Source: Bacteroidota bacterium (lineage in GTDB: Bacteria > Bacteroidota > Bacteroidia > Bacteroidales > UBA10428). From it: DNA of 30,928 bases. Where the stretch lies: assembly GCA_029268165.1 (NCBI GenBank), contig JAJUGM010000002.1, forward strand, positions 1 to 30,928, written 5' to 3'. The notes beneath the pieces are model-generated. The model saw only the letters and a program-made list of their open reading frames with translations. It was not told the DNA's origin and did not search any database. Position 1 is the first letter of the stretch; every line of letters starts with the position of its first letter. Positions 1 through 7,324 of this stretch are shown in pieces. A program made the position numbers and the translations under genes.

Positions 1-543
1 AATAAACCTGATAGGTTTTACCGTTGATTGAGGCATCATTAAAAATAAAGCCCCTGTAAGAATTATTGACCCAAAACTGACGATAAAAATCTGAGGAGGG
101 TTGAACAGCGCAAGAAATTTGAATAAATCAAGACGTGAAAACTCAAAGATAAATAATAGCGCTGTAAGTGATTTGTAAACAGGTGGTAAGTGAAAAAAAT
201 TACTTAAAAAGTATGGTTTCCCAAGCAACATAGAAATGAAATATTCAACTACCAGAATACCACCCAGTACAAAATTACTAATCGATACTGCAGATAAATG
301 CCGCTCCCTGAAAAATAACAAAGCTCTGATTACATATAAAAATCCATTACAGGCAAAATATATTTTATAAAAATTATCGAGCTTTTCCTGAATCTCATTA
401 GATTGTGGGAAACCGGTATCCCAAACTGCCAGCGCAAAAGCCAGAAACGATACAATAAACAATGTAATGTTTGCATCGGTCCTCAAAAGGCCTTCATTCC
501 TTTTCAGCCATGGTGACCACCGGGAAATAATTTTTAAACGCAT
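1..543 (-). CDS. Trk/Ktr-type potassium uptake protein, N-terminal part (runs off left edge)
   Basis: An open frame of 181 codons starts at an ATG (complement of 541-543) and is still open at base 1, so only the N-terminal part is visible. The protein begins MRLKIISRWSPWLKR. It has several hydrophobic segments (around LFIVSFLAFALAVW, FVLGGILVVEYFISML and YKSLTALLFIFEF), then NPPQIFIVSFGSIILTG and LFLMMPQST. That last stretch is the typical entry into the first pore repeat of TrkH/KtrB K+ transporters, where a Pro-Gln-x-x motif and a LxLPxST end are common. Bacteroidota members usually carry about 150 extra membrane residues before the pore domain, which fits. The selectivity-filter glycines would lie outside the window. 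Expected role: inner-membrane K+ (or Na+/K+) uptake with a TrkA/KtrA partner, not seen here. Confidence 0.75.
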   Translation of the reverse strand, partial: MRLKIISRWSPWLKRNEGLLRTDANITLFIVSFLAFALAVWDTGFPQSNEIQEKLDNFYKIYFACNGFLYVIRALLFFRERHLSAVSISNFVLGGILVVEYFISMLLGKPYFLSNFFHLPPVYKSLTALLFIFEFSRLDLFKFLALFNPPQIFIVSFGSIILTGALFLMMPQSTVKPIRFI

Positions 544-587
544 TGAAAGTATTTACTACAAACTATATGCTATAAATTTTAAGCCTG

Positions 588-595
588 CAAATTTA
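588..595 (-). promoter_or_regulatory. Candidate -7 element for the potassium transporter
   Basis: The minus strand reads TAAATTTG, matching the Bacteroidota -7 consensus TAnnTTTG, 44 bases ahead of the transporter ATG. No clear TTTG -33 box sits at the expected 19-21 base spacing, so the assignment rests on the -7 box and its position. Confidence 0.4.
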
Positions 596-807
596 TAGAA
601 ATATTGTAATCAGTATATTTTTTTTTTGACAAATTAATTATTTTATATAACATGATATTGAATCACAATATTTTGTTAATATGATGATCCTTGAAAAAGA
701 GTTATAGCTTCGAGCCACGAGCTTCGAACTTCATGAACGGCATAATAATGCTGGTCGCTATTTGTAAAACCATAATTAAATCTTGATTTAACCCGGACAT
801 GATGAAT

Positions 808-837
808 AAAAAAATTTTTCCGGACGTTTTCGGAAAA
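808..837 (-). terminator. Possible intrinsic terminator on the minus strand
   Basis: Arms TTTTCCG (816-822) and CGGAAAA (831-837) pair perfectly around an 8-base loop. Read on the minus strand, the stem is followed by A and then seven T residues (complement of 808-814). The shape fits an intrinsic terminator, but no gene upstream of it on the minus strand is known, so it would end either an unseen small transcript or read-through. The stem has few G-C pairs, so strength is doubtful. Confidence 0.3.
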
Positions 838-1065
838 GATTGTGGTATGTAGGAGTGAATTATAATGGGGTTTTACTCCATGCCCTGCATCTTTTTTGTA
901 TAGACACAACAAAGAATACAAAAAGAGTCAAGGCTAAAGCTTTTTCTGAATCTTCTTTTATCTTTTTCTTGCATCTACCAACTGGTATTTATTCTCATCA
1001 TTCGCTTAAGTTACATTTCAGTTATCTTAATTATGGTGATTTATATCATCACTTTTAGATAACAA

Positions 1066-1108
1066 TTGTCATCAATTACTGATGACATTAGTCATCAAAA
1101 ATTGACAA
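1066..1108. promoter_or_regulatory. Operator-like cluster of GTCATCA half-sites
   Basis: GTCATCA occurs at 1068-1074 and 1091-1097 and its reverse complement TGATGAC at 1080-1086. Starts are 12 and 11 bases apart, about one helical turn. The outer ends TTGTCA (1066-1071) and TGACAA (1103-1108) are also reverse complements. This arrangement of alternating half-sites, about 100-140 bases ahead of the small secreted-protein gene, resembles a binding site for a dimeric regulator. The regulator is unknown. Confidence 0.35.
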
Positions 1109-1205
1109 CTAATGGTACATTTTCATTACCCTTATCAAATACTTCAAACACATATATCCCAGTTACAGTATAGTAAAGCAGAGGTGTCAGATAATAACAA
1201 TCAAA

Positions 1206-1625
1206 ATGAAAAGGATAATGATGAAGATTTTTGTTACTTTATGGCTCACATTGCAAACAATGTTTATTTTCGCTCAGCAGAACGAAGTTACTTCAGAAGC
1301 AAATGCGGGTAGCACTGAAAGACAAATAATTATAAATACTGAAATGATAATGCGATTTAATCAGGTTGAAGCACAGGACGGTATTTATTCATGGCGGCAG
1401 TTATTAGCTGACTTTGACAGCAGGACACTGCAGGTATTTTTGCAGATTTATCAATCAAGTGACATAGAAAACCAAACCCTGGCATCAGTAAAAGATACTC
1501 TTGAAAAAGCTTTGGAAGAACATAACAACATGTTTACCGACGATTATATCAATCAGATTAACCTAATAAAGGCTGAAATAAATCAGAAATTAGCCAACAG
1601 CAACCAGATGCTGGTTAGTAACTGA
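1206..1625 (+). CDS. Small secreted protein of unknown function
   Basis: This 139-residue frame is not recognised as a known family. Residues 1-24 form a plausible signal peptide: a basic start (MKRIMMK), a hydrophobic core (IFVTLWLTLQTMFIF) and a likely cleavage after FA or FAQ. Starts at residue 5 or 6 would give an equally good signal peptide. The mature part is polar, rich in Gln, Asn and Glu, with a helical look (VKDTLEKALEEHNNMF, INLIKAEINQKLANS) and no cysteine, which suggests a helical periplasmic or secreted protein. It ends 14 bases before the convergent end of hisS. An overlapping frame at 1112-1312 is less likely because it lacks a signal and has odd composition. Confidence 0.55.
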   Translation: MKRIMMKIFVTLWLTLQTMFIFAQQNEVTSEANAGSTERQIIINTEMIMRFNQVEAQDGIYSWRQLLADFDSRTLQVFLQIYQSSDIENQTLASVKDTLEKALEEHNNMFTDDYINQINLIKAEINQKLANSNQMLVSN

Positions 1626-1639
1626 TTTCGGATTAATTA

Positions 1640-3022
1640 TCATTCCACGCTTACTTGCTTCAAAAAGTCTATCAGGTCAGTATCGGCTATTGTCTTTTGC
1701 TCACCTGTTGTCAGTTGTTTTATTGTTATCTGCCTGGCATGCATTTCATTTTCACCAAGCAGTGCAACATAAGGTATGCCGCGTTCACTTGCATAAGCAA
1801 TCTGTTTACCTATTTTAATAGAATCAGGGTAAAGCTCAGCACAAATATCTGCTTTGCGAAGCTTGGCAAGAAGTCCCAGACAATATTGTGCTTCCTTAGC
1901 TCCAAAATTGGCAAAAAGTAATACACTCGAAGACGATGTTTCCTGAGGGAAAAGGTTCAACTGATTCATTACATCATATATCCTGTCGGCACCAAATGAA
2001 ATACCTACACCTGAAATGCCCGGCAGGCCAAAAATGCCTGTAAGGTCATCATATCGTCCACCGCCGCATATACTGCCTATTTCAACATCAAGTGCCTGAA
2101 CTTCAATGATAGTGCCTGTGTAATAATTCAGTCCACGCGCCAGCGCAAAATCATATTCAACCTGATTTTTCGGGAATATTTTGCTGACAAGGTGCAGAAG
2201 CATTCTGGTTTCTTCAATCCCTTTAAGGCCTGTTTCTGAACCTTTAAAAAAATTTGACAACGTATTAAGCCGGGTATCAGTATCACCCTTCAGTTCGAAT
2301 AAAGGCTTGATTTTATCAATAGCCGACTGGCTGAAACCCTTTTCCTGTAATTCGCCAAAGACCTTCTCCTTACCTATTTTATCGAGTTTATCAATAGCTA
2401 TAGTTATATCGGCCATTCGTGCTGCTTCACCCACATAGTCAGCAAGGCCTGCAAGTATCTTCCTGTTATTAATTTTAATTTTCACATTAACCGACAGCCG
2501 GGTAAAAATCTCGTCAATCAGTTGAATAAGTTCGGCTTCATTGAGCAATGAATTGCTGCCAATAACATCGGCATCACACTGGTAAAATTCGCGGTATCGG
2601 CCTTTCTGTGGCCTGTCGGCACGCCATACAGGCTGAATCTGGTACCGTTTGAAGGGGAAGGCTATTTCGTGCTGATGTTGAACTACATACCTCGCAAAAG
2701 GCACTGTGAGATCATAGCGCAGGCCTTTCTCGCACAATTTTAATGAGAGCCTGTTTGCATCAGGCGACTTAAGGTCATCGGGGCTTACCTCCTGTAAAAA
2801 ATTACCTGAATTTAGTATTCTAAAAAGCAGTTTATCTCCTTCTTCACCATATTTGCCCAGCAAGGTACTCAGGTTTTCCATTGCAGGGGTTTCAAGCGGT
2901 AAATAACCATATTTCCGGAAAACTGTCTTAATGGTATCAAAAATATAATTGCGTTTCACCATTTCAGCCGGCGAAAAATCACGTGTCCCCTTTGGTATTG
3001 AAGGTTTATTAATATTTGCCAT
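1640..3022 (-). CDS. hisS: Histidyl-tRNA synthetase
   Basis: The 460-residue product charges tRNA-His with histidine in the cytoplasm. It starts MANINKPSIPKGTRDF; the KGTRDF block is the usual class II HisRS N-terminal signature. Motif 2 appears as WRADRPQKGRYREFYQCDAD, the histidine-specific block as ARGLNYYTGTIIEV, and the GGGRYDDL motif follows; the last ~95 residues form the anticodon-binding domain (ALLGENE, TIKQLTTGEQ). The length is normal for the Bacteroidota type. It lies 70 bases downstream of the cupin gene on the same strand and is probably co-transcribed with it; no clear promoter of its own is seen. No key motif is missing. Confidence 0.97.
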   Translation of the reverse strand: MANINKPSIPKGTRDFSPAEMVKRNYIFDTIKTVFRKYGYLPLETPAMENLSTLLGKYGEEGDKLLFRILNSGNFLQEVSPDDLKSPDANRLSLKLCEKGLRYDLTVPFARYVVQHQHEIAFPFKRYQIQPVWRADRPQKGRYREFYQCDADVIGSNSLLNEAELIQLIDEIFTRLSVNVKIKINNRKILAGLADYVGEAARMADITIAIDKLDKIGKEKVFGELQEKGFSQSAIDKIKPLFELKGDTDTRLNTLSNFFKGSETGLKGIEETRMLLHLVSKIFPKNQVEYDFALARGLNYYTGTIIEVQALDVEIGSICGGGRYDDLTGIFGLPGISGVGISFGADRIYDVMNQLNLFPQETSSSSVLLFANFGAKEAQYCLGLLAKLRKADICAELYPDSIKIGKQIAYASERGIPYVALLGENEMHARQITIKQLTTGEQKTIADTDLIDFLKQVSVE

Positions 3023-3092
3023 GAATAAATCTTTTCTGTTTCAAAATAAGCAAAGTTTGTTTTATATATCAGTGTAAAAATGTCATACTATT

Positions 3093-3566
3093 TCATAATA
3101 AACCTAATGCAGCAAGAATATTATTATTATATTTTTCACAATCACAACTGCCTTCAGCCGGGGCCCATGGCGCAAAAATCTTGTCGGTGGCTTCATCATA
3201 AGGCCCGTCTTTAACTTCGTAAACAACAGTGTCTTTCTGCAGCACAATAAGAGAATGCCATGTCCTTGGAGGTATTTCAGCTCCAAAATTATCATGGTAA
3301 GGATCGAGAACAAAATGGCCTGTAATGTTGCCATTATCGTCAAACTCCACAATAACAAGCTTTCCCTTAAGAATAATAAATACTTCGCGTTTATCGGGGT
3401 TTTCATGTTTATGAGGCTGAACATAGGTATCAGGCTCCATGGCATGAAGCATACGGTTAACCGGATCGGAATAATCCGTATGGAAATTATAGTTTTTCCG
3501 TCTTCGGGGTAAGGTGGCCGCTTCTTTTATTAAATTAGCGGTTAGTTTACTGTCAATAATTATCAT
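3093..3566 (-). CDS. WbuC-type cupin fold metalloprotein
   Basis: The 157-residue protein matches the WbuC cupin family by its N-terminal pattern (NYNFHTDYSDPVNRMLHAMEP) and by the cupin core. Likely metal ligands are H52, H54 and E61 in PHKHENPDKRE, and H104 in PPRTWHSL. The tail ends with a short cysteine pair, CDC, near residue 140. WbuC proteins often sit in polysaccharide or nucleotide-sugar loci, but their reaction is not established; here the neighbour is hisS, which gives no functional hint. A frame in the same region (3104-3445) is a shadow. A promoter candidate lies 17 bases upstream. Confidence 0.8.
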   Translation of the reverse strand: MIIIDSKLTANLIKEAATLPRRRKNYNFHTDYSDPVNRMLHAMEPDTYVQPHKHENPDKREVFIILKGKLVIVEFDDNGNITGHFVLDPYHDNFGAEIPPRTWHSLIVLQKDTVVYEVKDGPYDEATDKIFAPWAPAEGSCDCEKYNNNILAALGLL

Positions 3567-3583
3567 AATGAATATATTCCTGA

Positions 3584-3591
3584 CAAAAGTA
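3584..3591 (-). promoter_or_regulatory. Candidate promoter of the cupin-hisS unit
   Basis: The minus strand reads TACTTTTG, a full match to TAnnTTTG. A TTTC lies 20 bases further upstream, close to the TTTG -33 box. The cupin ATG follows after 17 bases, giving a short leader. Confidence 0.45.
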
Positions 3592-3721
3592 AAAATCTTT
3601 CGGATTGCATGAAAAATAATTCAGGACAAAGTTTTTATTAACATGTCATAAACTAAAGACATACAACTAATTAAGTAATCATCTATTCTATAAAACAATA
3701 ATTAAATTGATATTCAGTTTA

Positions 3722-3751
3722 TTGTAATTTATGATGAATTGATTATTTTCG
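3722..3751 (+). promoter_or_regulatory. Weak promoter candidate for the FadL-family gene
   Basis: TTG at 3722-3724 is followed after 19 bases by TATTTTCG (3744-3751), one base away from the TAnnTTTG consensus. The ATG at 3767 is only 15 bases downstream, so the leader would be very short. Spacing is right, the -7 match is imperfect. Confidence 0.3.
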
Positions 3752-3766
3752 TATTATAACCAAAAC

Positions 3767-5251
3767 ATGAAAACTATGAAGAAACTACTGCTAATTATCA
3801 CTGGCGCTATGCTTATACCCACATTAGTAAGCGCCGGAGGCATTGTTACCAACACCAATCAGAGTGCCTATTGGGTTAGGACAATGGTGCGCGATGCATC
3901 AACAGGCATTGATGCTGCCTATTTCAATCCGGCAGGTCTGGTTAAGCTAAATGACGGATTTCATTTTTCACTTAGTAATCAGACTATTTTTCAAAATAAG
4001 GATGTAACTGCAGAATATCAGTTACTTTCTCCAAATCCTAAGGAATTCAAGGGAGATATTAAAGTGCCTTTTTTCCCAAGCGTATATGGGGCATGGAAAA
4101 AAGGAAAATTTGCTGTGTCATTAGGTTTTAATCCTATTGGTGGCGGTGGTGGTGCCGAATATAAAAAAGGGCTCGCATCTATTGAAATGCCACTTGGATT
4201 ATTGGTGCCTTCTATTTCGGAATCTTTGACTCAGTTGGATCAGGGAATACAGTTAGCCACCGGTACAGACCCAATGTTCAGAAACGTAACAAGCTATCAG
4301 GCAGATATTTATTTTAAAGGAACATCGGTATTTTTCGGTTATCAGCTTAATCTTTCCTATAAAATCACTGATATGATTTCGGTTGCAGCCGGTGCACGCT
4401 ATGTGACTGCAAAAAACACCTATACAGGTCATATTAAAGATATTATGATTACTGCTGAACCGCTTAATCCGGCCTTAGGTGGAACAATGACTCCCGGGGA
4501 TTATTTAAGGAATCTCGGTAATACTTTTGGAAATGCTGATTTAGTTGCAGCAGGCAGCATGCTTGATGCACAAACAGTTGACCGTGAAGTTGATGCCGAA
4601 GAAAAAGGAACCGGGTTTGCACCTATTCTGGGAGCACATGTATCACTGGTGGATAATAAACTTGATATAGGTATTAAATATGAGTTTAAAACCAAGCTCG
4701 ATCTGAAAACCACAGTAAATGACAACAAAGACGGCTACGGCATGTTTAAACAGGACTCAACCGTACATAGCGATATACCTTCAATGCTATCAGTGGGCGT
4801 AGGTTATAAAGTACTGGAGAACCTGAATATTATGGCCGGATTTCACTATTACTGGGACAAACAAGCCAACTACGGCAAAACGCTTGATGCAGAACCAACC
4901 GTACCTGTAGAAAATGATAAAGTGATAGATAAAAATTACTTTGAAATCGGACTGGGCTTTGAATATGGCATAACCGACAACTTCTTTTTCAGCGGCGGGT
5001 ATTTGCTTGCCCAGACAGGAGTGAGCGAAGATTATCAGAGCGATATGAGTTACAGCTTATCTTCCAATACTTTTGGCTTAGGCTTTGGTATCAAATTCAC
5101 CGAAAACATTATGGCCAATCTGGGTGGTTCCTATTCAATTTATAACAAAGGAACTAAAGAAGGAACAGACAGGACATCCAGCTACCCCTATAAATTTGAA
5201 TTGACCAAAAATACCCTAATCATTGCTTTAGGCCTAGATATCAGCTTCTAA
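3767..5251 (+). CDS. FadL/OmpP1/TodX-family outer membrane transport protein
   Basis: The 494-residue protein has a signal peptide (MKTMKKLLLIITGAMLIP, likely cut after VSA at about residue 23) and then GGIVTNTNQSAYWVR. The following STGIDAAYFNPAGLVKL is the FadL-family hallmark (N-P-A-G-L). The rest alternates polar and aromatic residues in the way of a beta-barrel (YQLNLSYKITDMISVAAGARY, FGLGFGIKFTENIMANLGG) and ends in an aromatic residue (DISF), the usual signal for outer membrane assembly. FadL proteins let hydrophobic molecules such as fatty acids or aromatic compounds pass the outer membrane; the substrate here cannot be read. A start at the ATG at 3776 would also leave a good signal. 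Transcribed alone; a terminator follows. Confidence 0.85.
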   Translation: MKTMKKLLLIITGAMLIPTLVSAGGIVTNTNQSAYWVRTMVRDASTGIDAAYFNPAGLVKLNDGFHFSLSNQTIFQNKDVTAEYQLLSPNPKEFKGDIKVPFFPSVYGAWKKGKFAVSLGFNPIGGGGGAEYKKGLASIEMPLGLLVPSISESLTQLDQGIQLATGTDPMFRNVTSYQADIYFKGTSVFFGYQLNLSYKITDMISVAAGARYVTAKNTYTGHIKDIMITAEPLNPALGGTMTPGDYLRNLGNTFGNADLVAAGSMLDAQTVDREVDAEEKGTGFAPILGAHVSLVDNKLDIGIKYEFKTKLDLKTTVNDNKDGYGMFKQDSTVHSDIPSMLSVGVGYKVLENLNIMAGFHYYWDKQANYGKTLDAEPTVPVENDKVIDKNYFEIGLGFEYGITDNFFFSGGYLLAQTGVSEDYQSDMSYSLSSNTFGLGFGIKFTENIMANLGGSYSIYNKGTKEGTDRTSSYPYKFELTKNTLIIALGLDISF

Positions 5252-5646
5252 GAGATTAAAATAAATTAAAGATCGCAGGTAGCAGATGGCAGATAATTGA
5301 TTACTGCATCTGCTATCTTTTTTTAAATATATTCATTTCCTCAATGTTCATTACTTTATGATTAGCAGTCAATACGGAAATAAGGGTCTGGAGTGAGATG
5401 GATTTCACACAGAGGCTTCGGGGGCATAGTGGATGAGTAATTTCAGGTTTCAGATTATTATCTGAAATCCTGTTAATTTTCAGATTCCCTTTCCACCCCA
5501 TTACCTCGTCACTTAGTCACTAATTATAAGGTTAGGTACTAAGCTATTGAGAATGAAAATGAGAATAATGCTTAACACCATGCTAAGGAACTGATTCTTC
5601 ATCAATTTATTACCTCATCACTACATCATTTCAGACTATTAGTCCA
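5252..5646. other. Intergenic stretch between two convergent genes
   Basis: Apart from the terminator at its left end, the stretch holds short similar phrases (CTCGTCACTTAGTCACTA near 5506 and CTCATCACTACATCATTT near 5614) typical of low-complexity Bacteroidota spacers. The frame 5313-5501 (-) has no protein-like features. No RNA gene is seen. Confidence 0.45.
5277..5324 (+). terminator. Intrinsic terminator after the FadL-family gene
   Basis: GGTAGCAGATGGCAG pairs with CTGCATCTGCTATC (one bulged G and one G-U pair) around an AT-rich loop, and a run of seven T residues follows directly. It starts about 25 bases after the stop codon. Confidence 0.7.
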
Positions 5647-7323
5647 TTAATTCTCCACCCTGAACCAATCTGCATCCACACATCCTGCATCGTTTGATTT
5701 TGCGGTTTTTATTACAAATAACCCCATTTTTGCCCCAATCCACCCTCCTTCACGGGCCTTAAATGTTGTCCCTATAGTTCGGAAGTTCAATGAATCATGG
5801 CTGTAACTGAAACTGCAAATGGCAGAATCATTAACCGTAACCCTCAGATAGAATTGTGAATTGTCTGTTATATATTTTACGGGAAATTCGCTTTCGGTAT
5901 TTCCTTCATCAGCGCTGTAGCAAAGCGTCTGTGAAATAATAAATTGTCCGTTGTCATTGGTTATTCCCAGATAAGCATAATCACGCCCCATAATGATCAA
6001 TCCTGCTTTTTCACCAGTATTCCGGGCATTAAACTTTATTCTGGCAGTTGCTGTAAATGAAGGTGCCGGAAATTTCTGCAGCAGGGTATTGGGGACATCG
6101 AGGTAAAAATTTCGGAAATTTTCAGGTGTTTGAATAGCATATAACCGGAGAATCCCTTTGGACGGAAAAGCAATAGCCCAGTATGGCTGCGGATTTGCAT
6201 TCCACTGCCACTGAGGGCCTGGTGCATTACCGTTAAACTCATCTGATTCGGGAGGCGTATTTACAGACCATGTTTTCCCAACATCAGGCTTTTTGTAAAC
6301 CAGCACAGGCTGGCCTTTTCCATCGCCATCACTGTCAATGCCAATTACAGGCCATTCGTTTTTCCAAAACATAGGTTGAAGGTGCACCACACGTCCGTAA
6401 GGCCCCTTATCCTGAAAATGAATAAACCAGTGTTGGCCATTGCTAAGCTCAACCCATGCTCCCTGATGCGGGCCATCGATAACAGTGTTACCCTGATCCA
6501 TCACCACTTTGTCCTCGTATGGGCCATATACATTGCGGGAACGTAATACAGTTTGCCAGCCATTGGTCACCCCGCCTGCCGGGGCAAATATGTAATAATA
6601 ACCATTTCGTTTGTAAAACTTAGGCCCTTCAATGGTTGGATGATGTTCATGACCGTCAAATATCACCACCCCATCATCAAGCGCCTTTGTTCCTTTCTTA
6701 TTCATACGGCATACAACCAAAAGGCTTTTAATGCCTGCTCTGCTTCCGGCAAATGCATGAACCAGGTATGCCTTGCCGTCGTTATCCCATAAAGGCGAAG
6801 GATCAATAATGCCTTTTCCCAGTTTCACCAATACAGGTTTTGACCATGGCCCCGCGGGGCTTTTTGCTTTAACCAGATAAATGCCAAAGTCGGGATCAGA
6901 ATAATAAATATAAAATTCACCTTTATGATACCTGAGGCATGGCGCCCACACTCCCCTGCCCTGCTGAGGATAATCATAAACCTCACGTGGGTATTGCACC
7001 GGTAGTGCATAAGCAATAATCGACCAGTTGACAAGATCATAAGAATGCAACACCGGCAAGCCAGGGACACAGGTAAATGATGAAGCAGTCATATAAAAGT
7101 CGTTGCCTACCCTGATGACATCGGGATCAGAATAATCAGCATGCAGAATCGGATTACGGTATGTATCGTTCCCCTGATCAGAAACCCATACCCCTTGATG
7201 GCAGGTTAGTATATCATCAGCAAACCTTTTCTCCTGCGTTGAACAGGCAATAAAAACAATTACTATGATCCATTTCCAAATATTCTTATTAAAAAGGTTA
7301 ATCCACGTAAATTTTTTATTCAT
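5647..7323 (-). CDS. GH43-family glycosidase (beta-xylosidase/arabinofuranosidase-like) lipoprotein
   Basis: The 558-residue protein has a hydrophobic N-terminus ending VIVFIAC, with C27 as a likely lipid-attached cysteine, so it is probably surface or periplasmic. The five-bladed GH43 domain covers about residues 55-345. Its three acidic residues are visible: D66 in HADYSDPDVIR (base), D174 in GIIDPSPLWD (pKa modulator) and E232 in PTIEGPKFY (acid). From about 360 (ESDEFNGNAPGPQWQW) to the end lies a concanavalin-like C-terminal domain, as in xylosidases of this family. It likely releases xylose or arabinose from hemicellulose oligomers; the exact sugar cannot be read. It starts one base after the comEC stop and is the last gene of the unit. 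Confidence 0.87.
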   Translation of the reverse strand: MNKKFTWINLFNKNIWKWIIVIVFIACSTQEKRFADDILTCHQGVWVSDQGNDTYRNPILHADYSDPDVIRVGNDFYMTASSFTCVPGLPVLHSYDLVNWSIIAYALPVQYPREVYDYPQQGRGVWAPCLRYHKGEFYIYYSDPDFGIYLVKAKSPAGPWSKPVLVKLGKGIIDPSPLWDNDGKAYLVHAFAGSRAGIKSLLVVCRMNKKGTKALDDGVVIFDGHEHHPTIEGPKFYKRNGYYYIFAPAGGVTNGWQTVLRSRNVYGPYEDKVVMDQGNTVIDGPHQGAWVELSNGQHWFIHFQDKGPYGRVVHLQPMFWKNEWPVIGIDSDGDGKGQPVLVYKKPDVGKTWSVNTPPESDEFNGNAPGPQWQWNANPQPYWAIAFPSKGILRLYAIQTPENFRNFYLDVPNTLLQKFPAPSFTATARIKFNARNTGEKAGLIIMGRDYAYLGITNDNGQFIISQTLCYSADEGNTESEFPVKYITDNSQFYLRVTVNDSAICSFSYSHDSLNFRTIGTTFKAREGGWIGAKMGLFVIKTAKSNDAGCVDADWFRVEN

Positions 7324-7324
7324 A

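Larger units (their letters stand above)
544..1205. other. Long intergenic stretch without a convincing gene
   Basis: About 660 bases separate the transporter start from the small secreted protein. Short open frames exist at 676-921 (-) and 840-1058 (+), but they overlap each other and their translations have no signal, domain or helix pattern. The stretch holds an AT-rich block (about 590-680), a direct repeat AGCTTCGA at 706-713 and 720-727, a hairpin with a T-run on the minus strand (808-837) and an operator-like cluster of heptamers (1066-1108). A small RNA here cannot be excluded. Confidence 0.5.

Noticed and set aside
676..1058. Two opposing short frames (676-921 minus, 840-1058 plus)
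   Set aside because: They overlap each other, have no signal or domain, and unusual composition compared with neighbouring genes.
1112..1312. 66-residue frame overlapping the small secreted protein
   Set aside because: The frame at 1206-1625 is longer and has a clear signal peptide; this one has neither.
5313..5501. 62-residue minus-strand frame after the FadL-family terminator
   Set aside because: It starts within low-complexity spacer and has no protein-like features or promoter.
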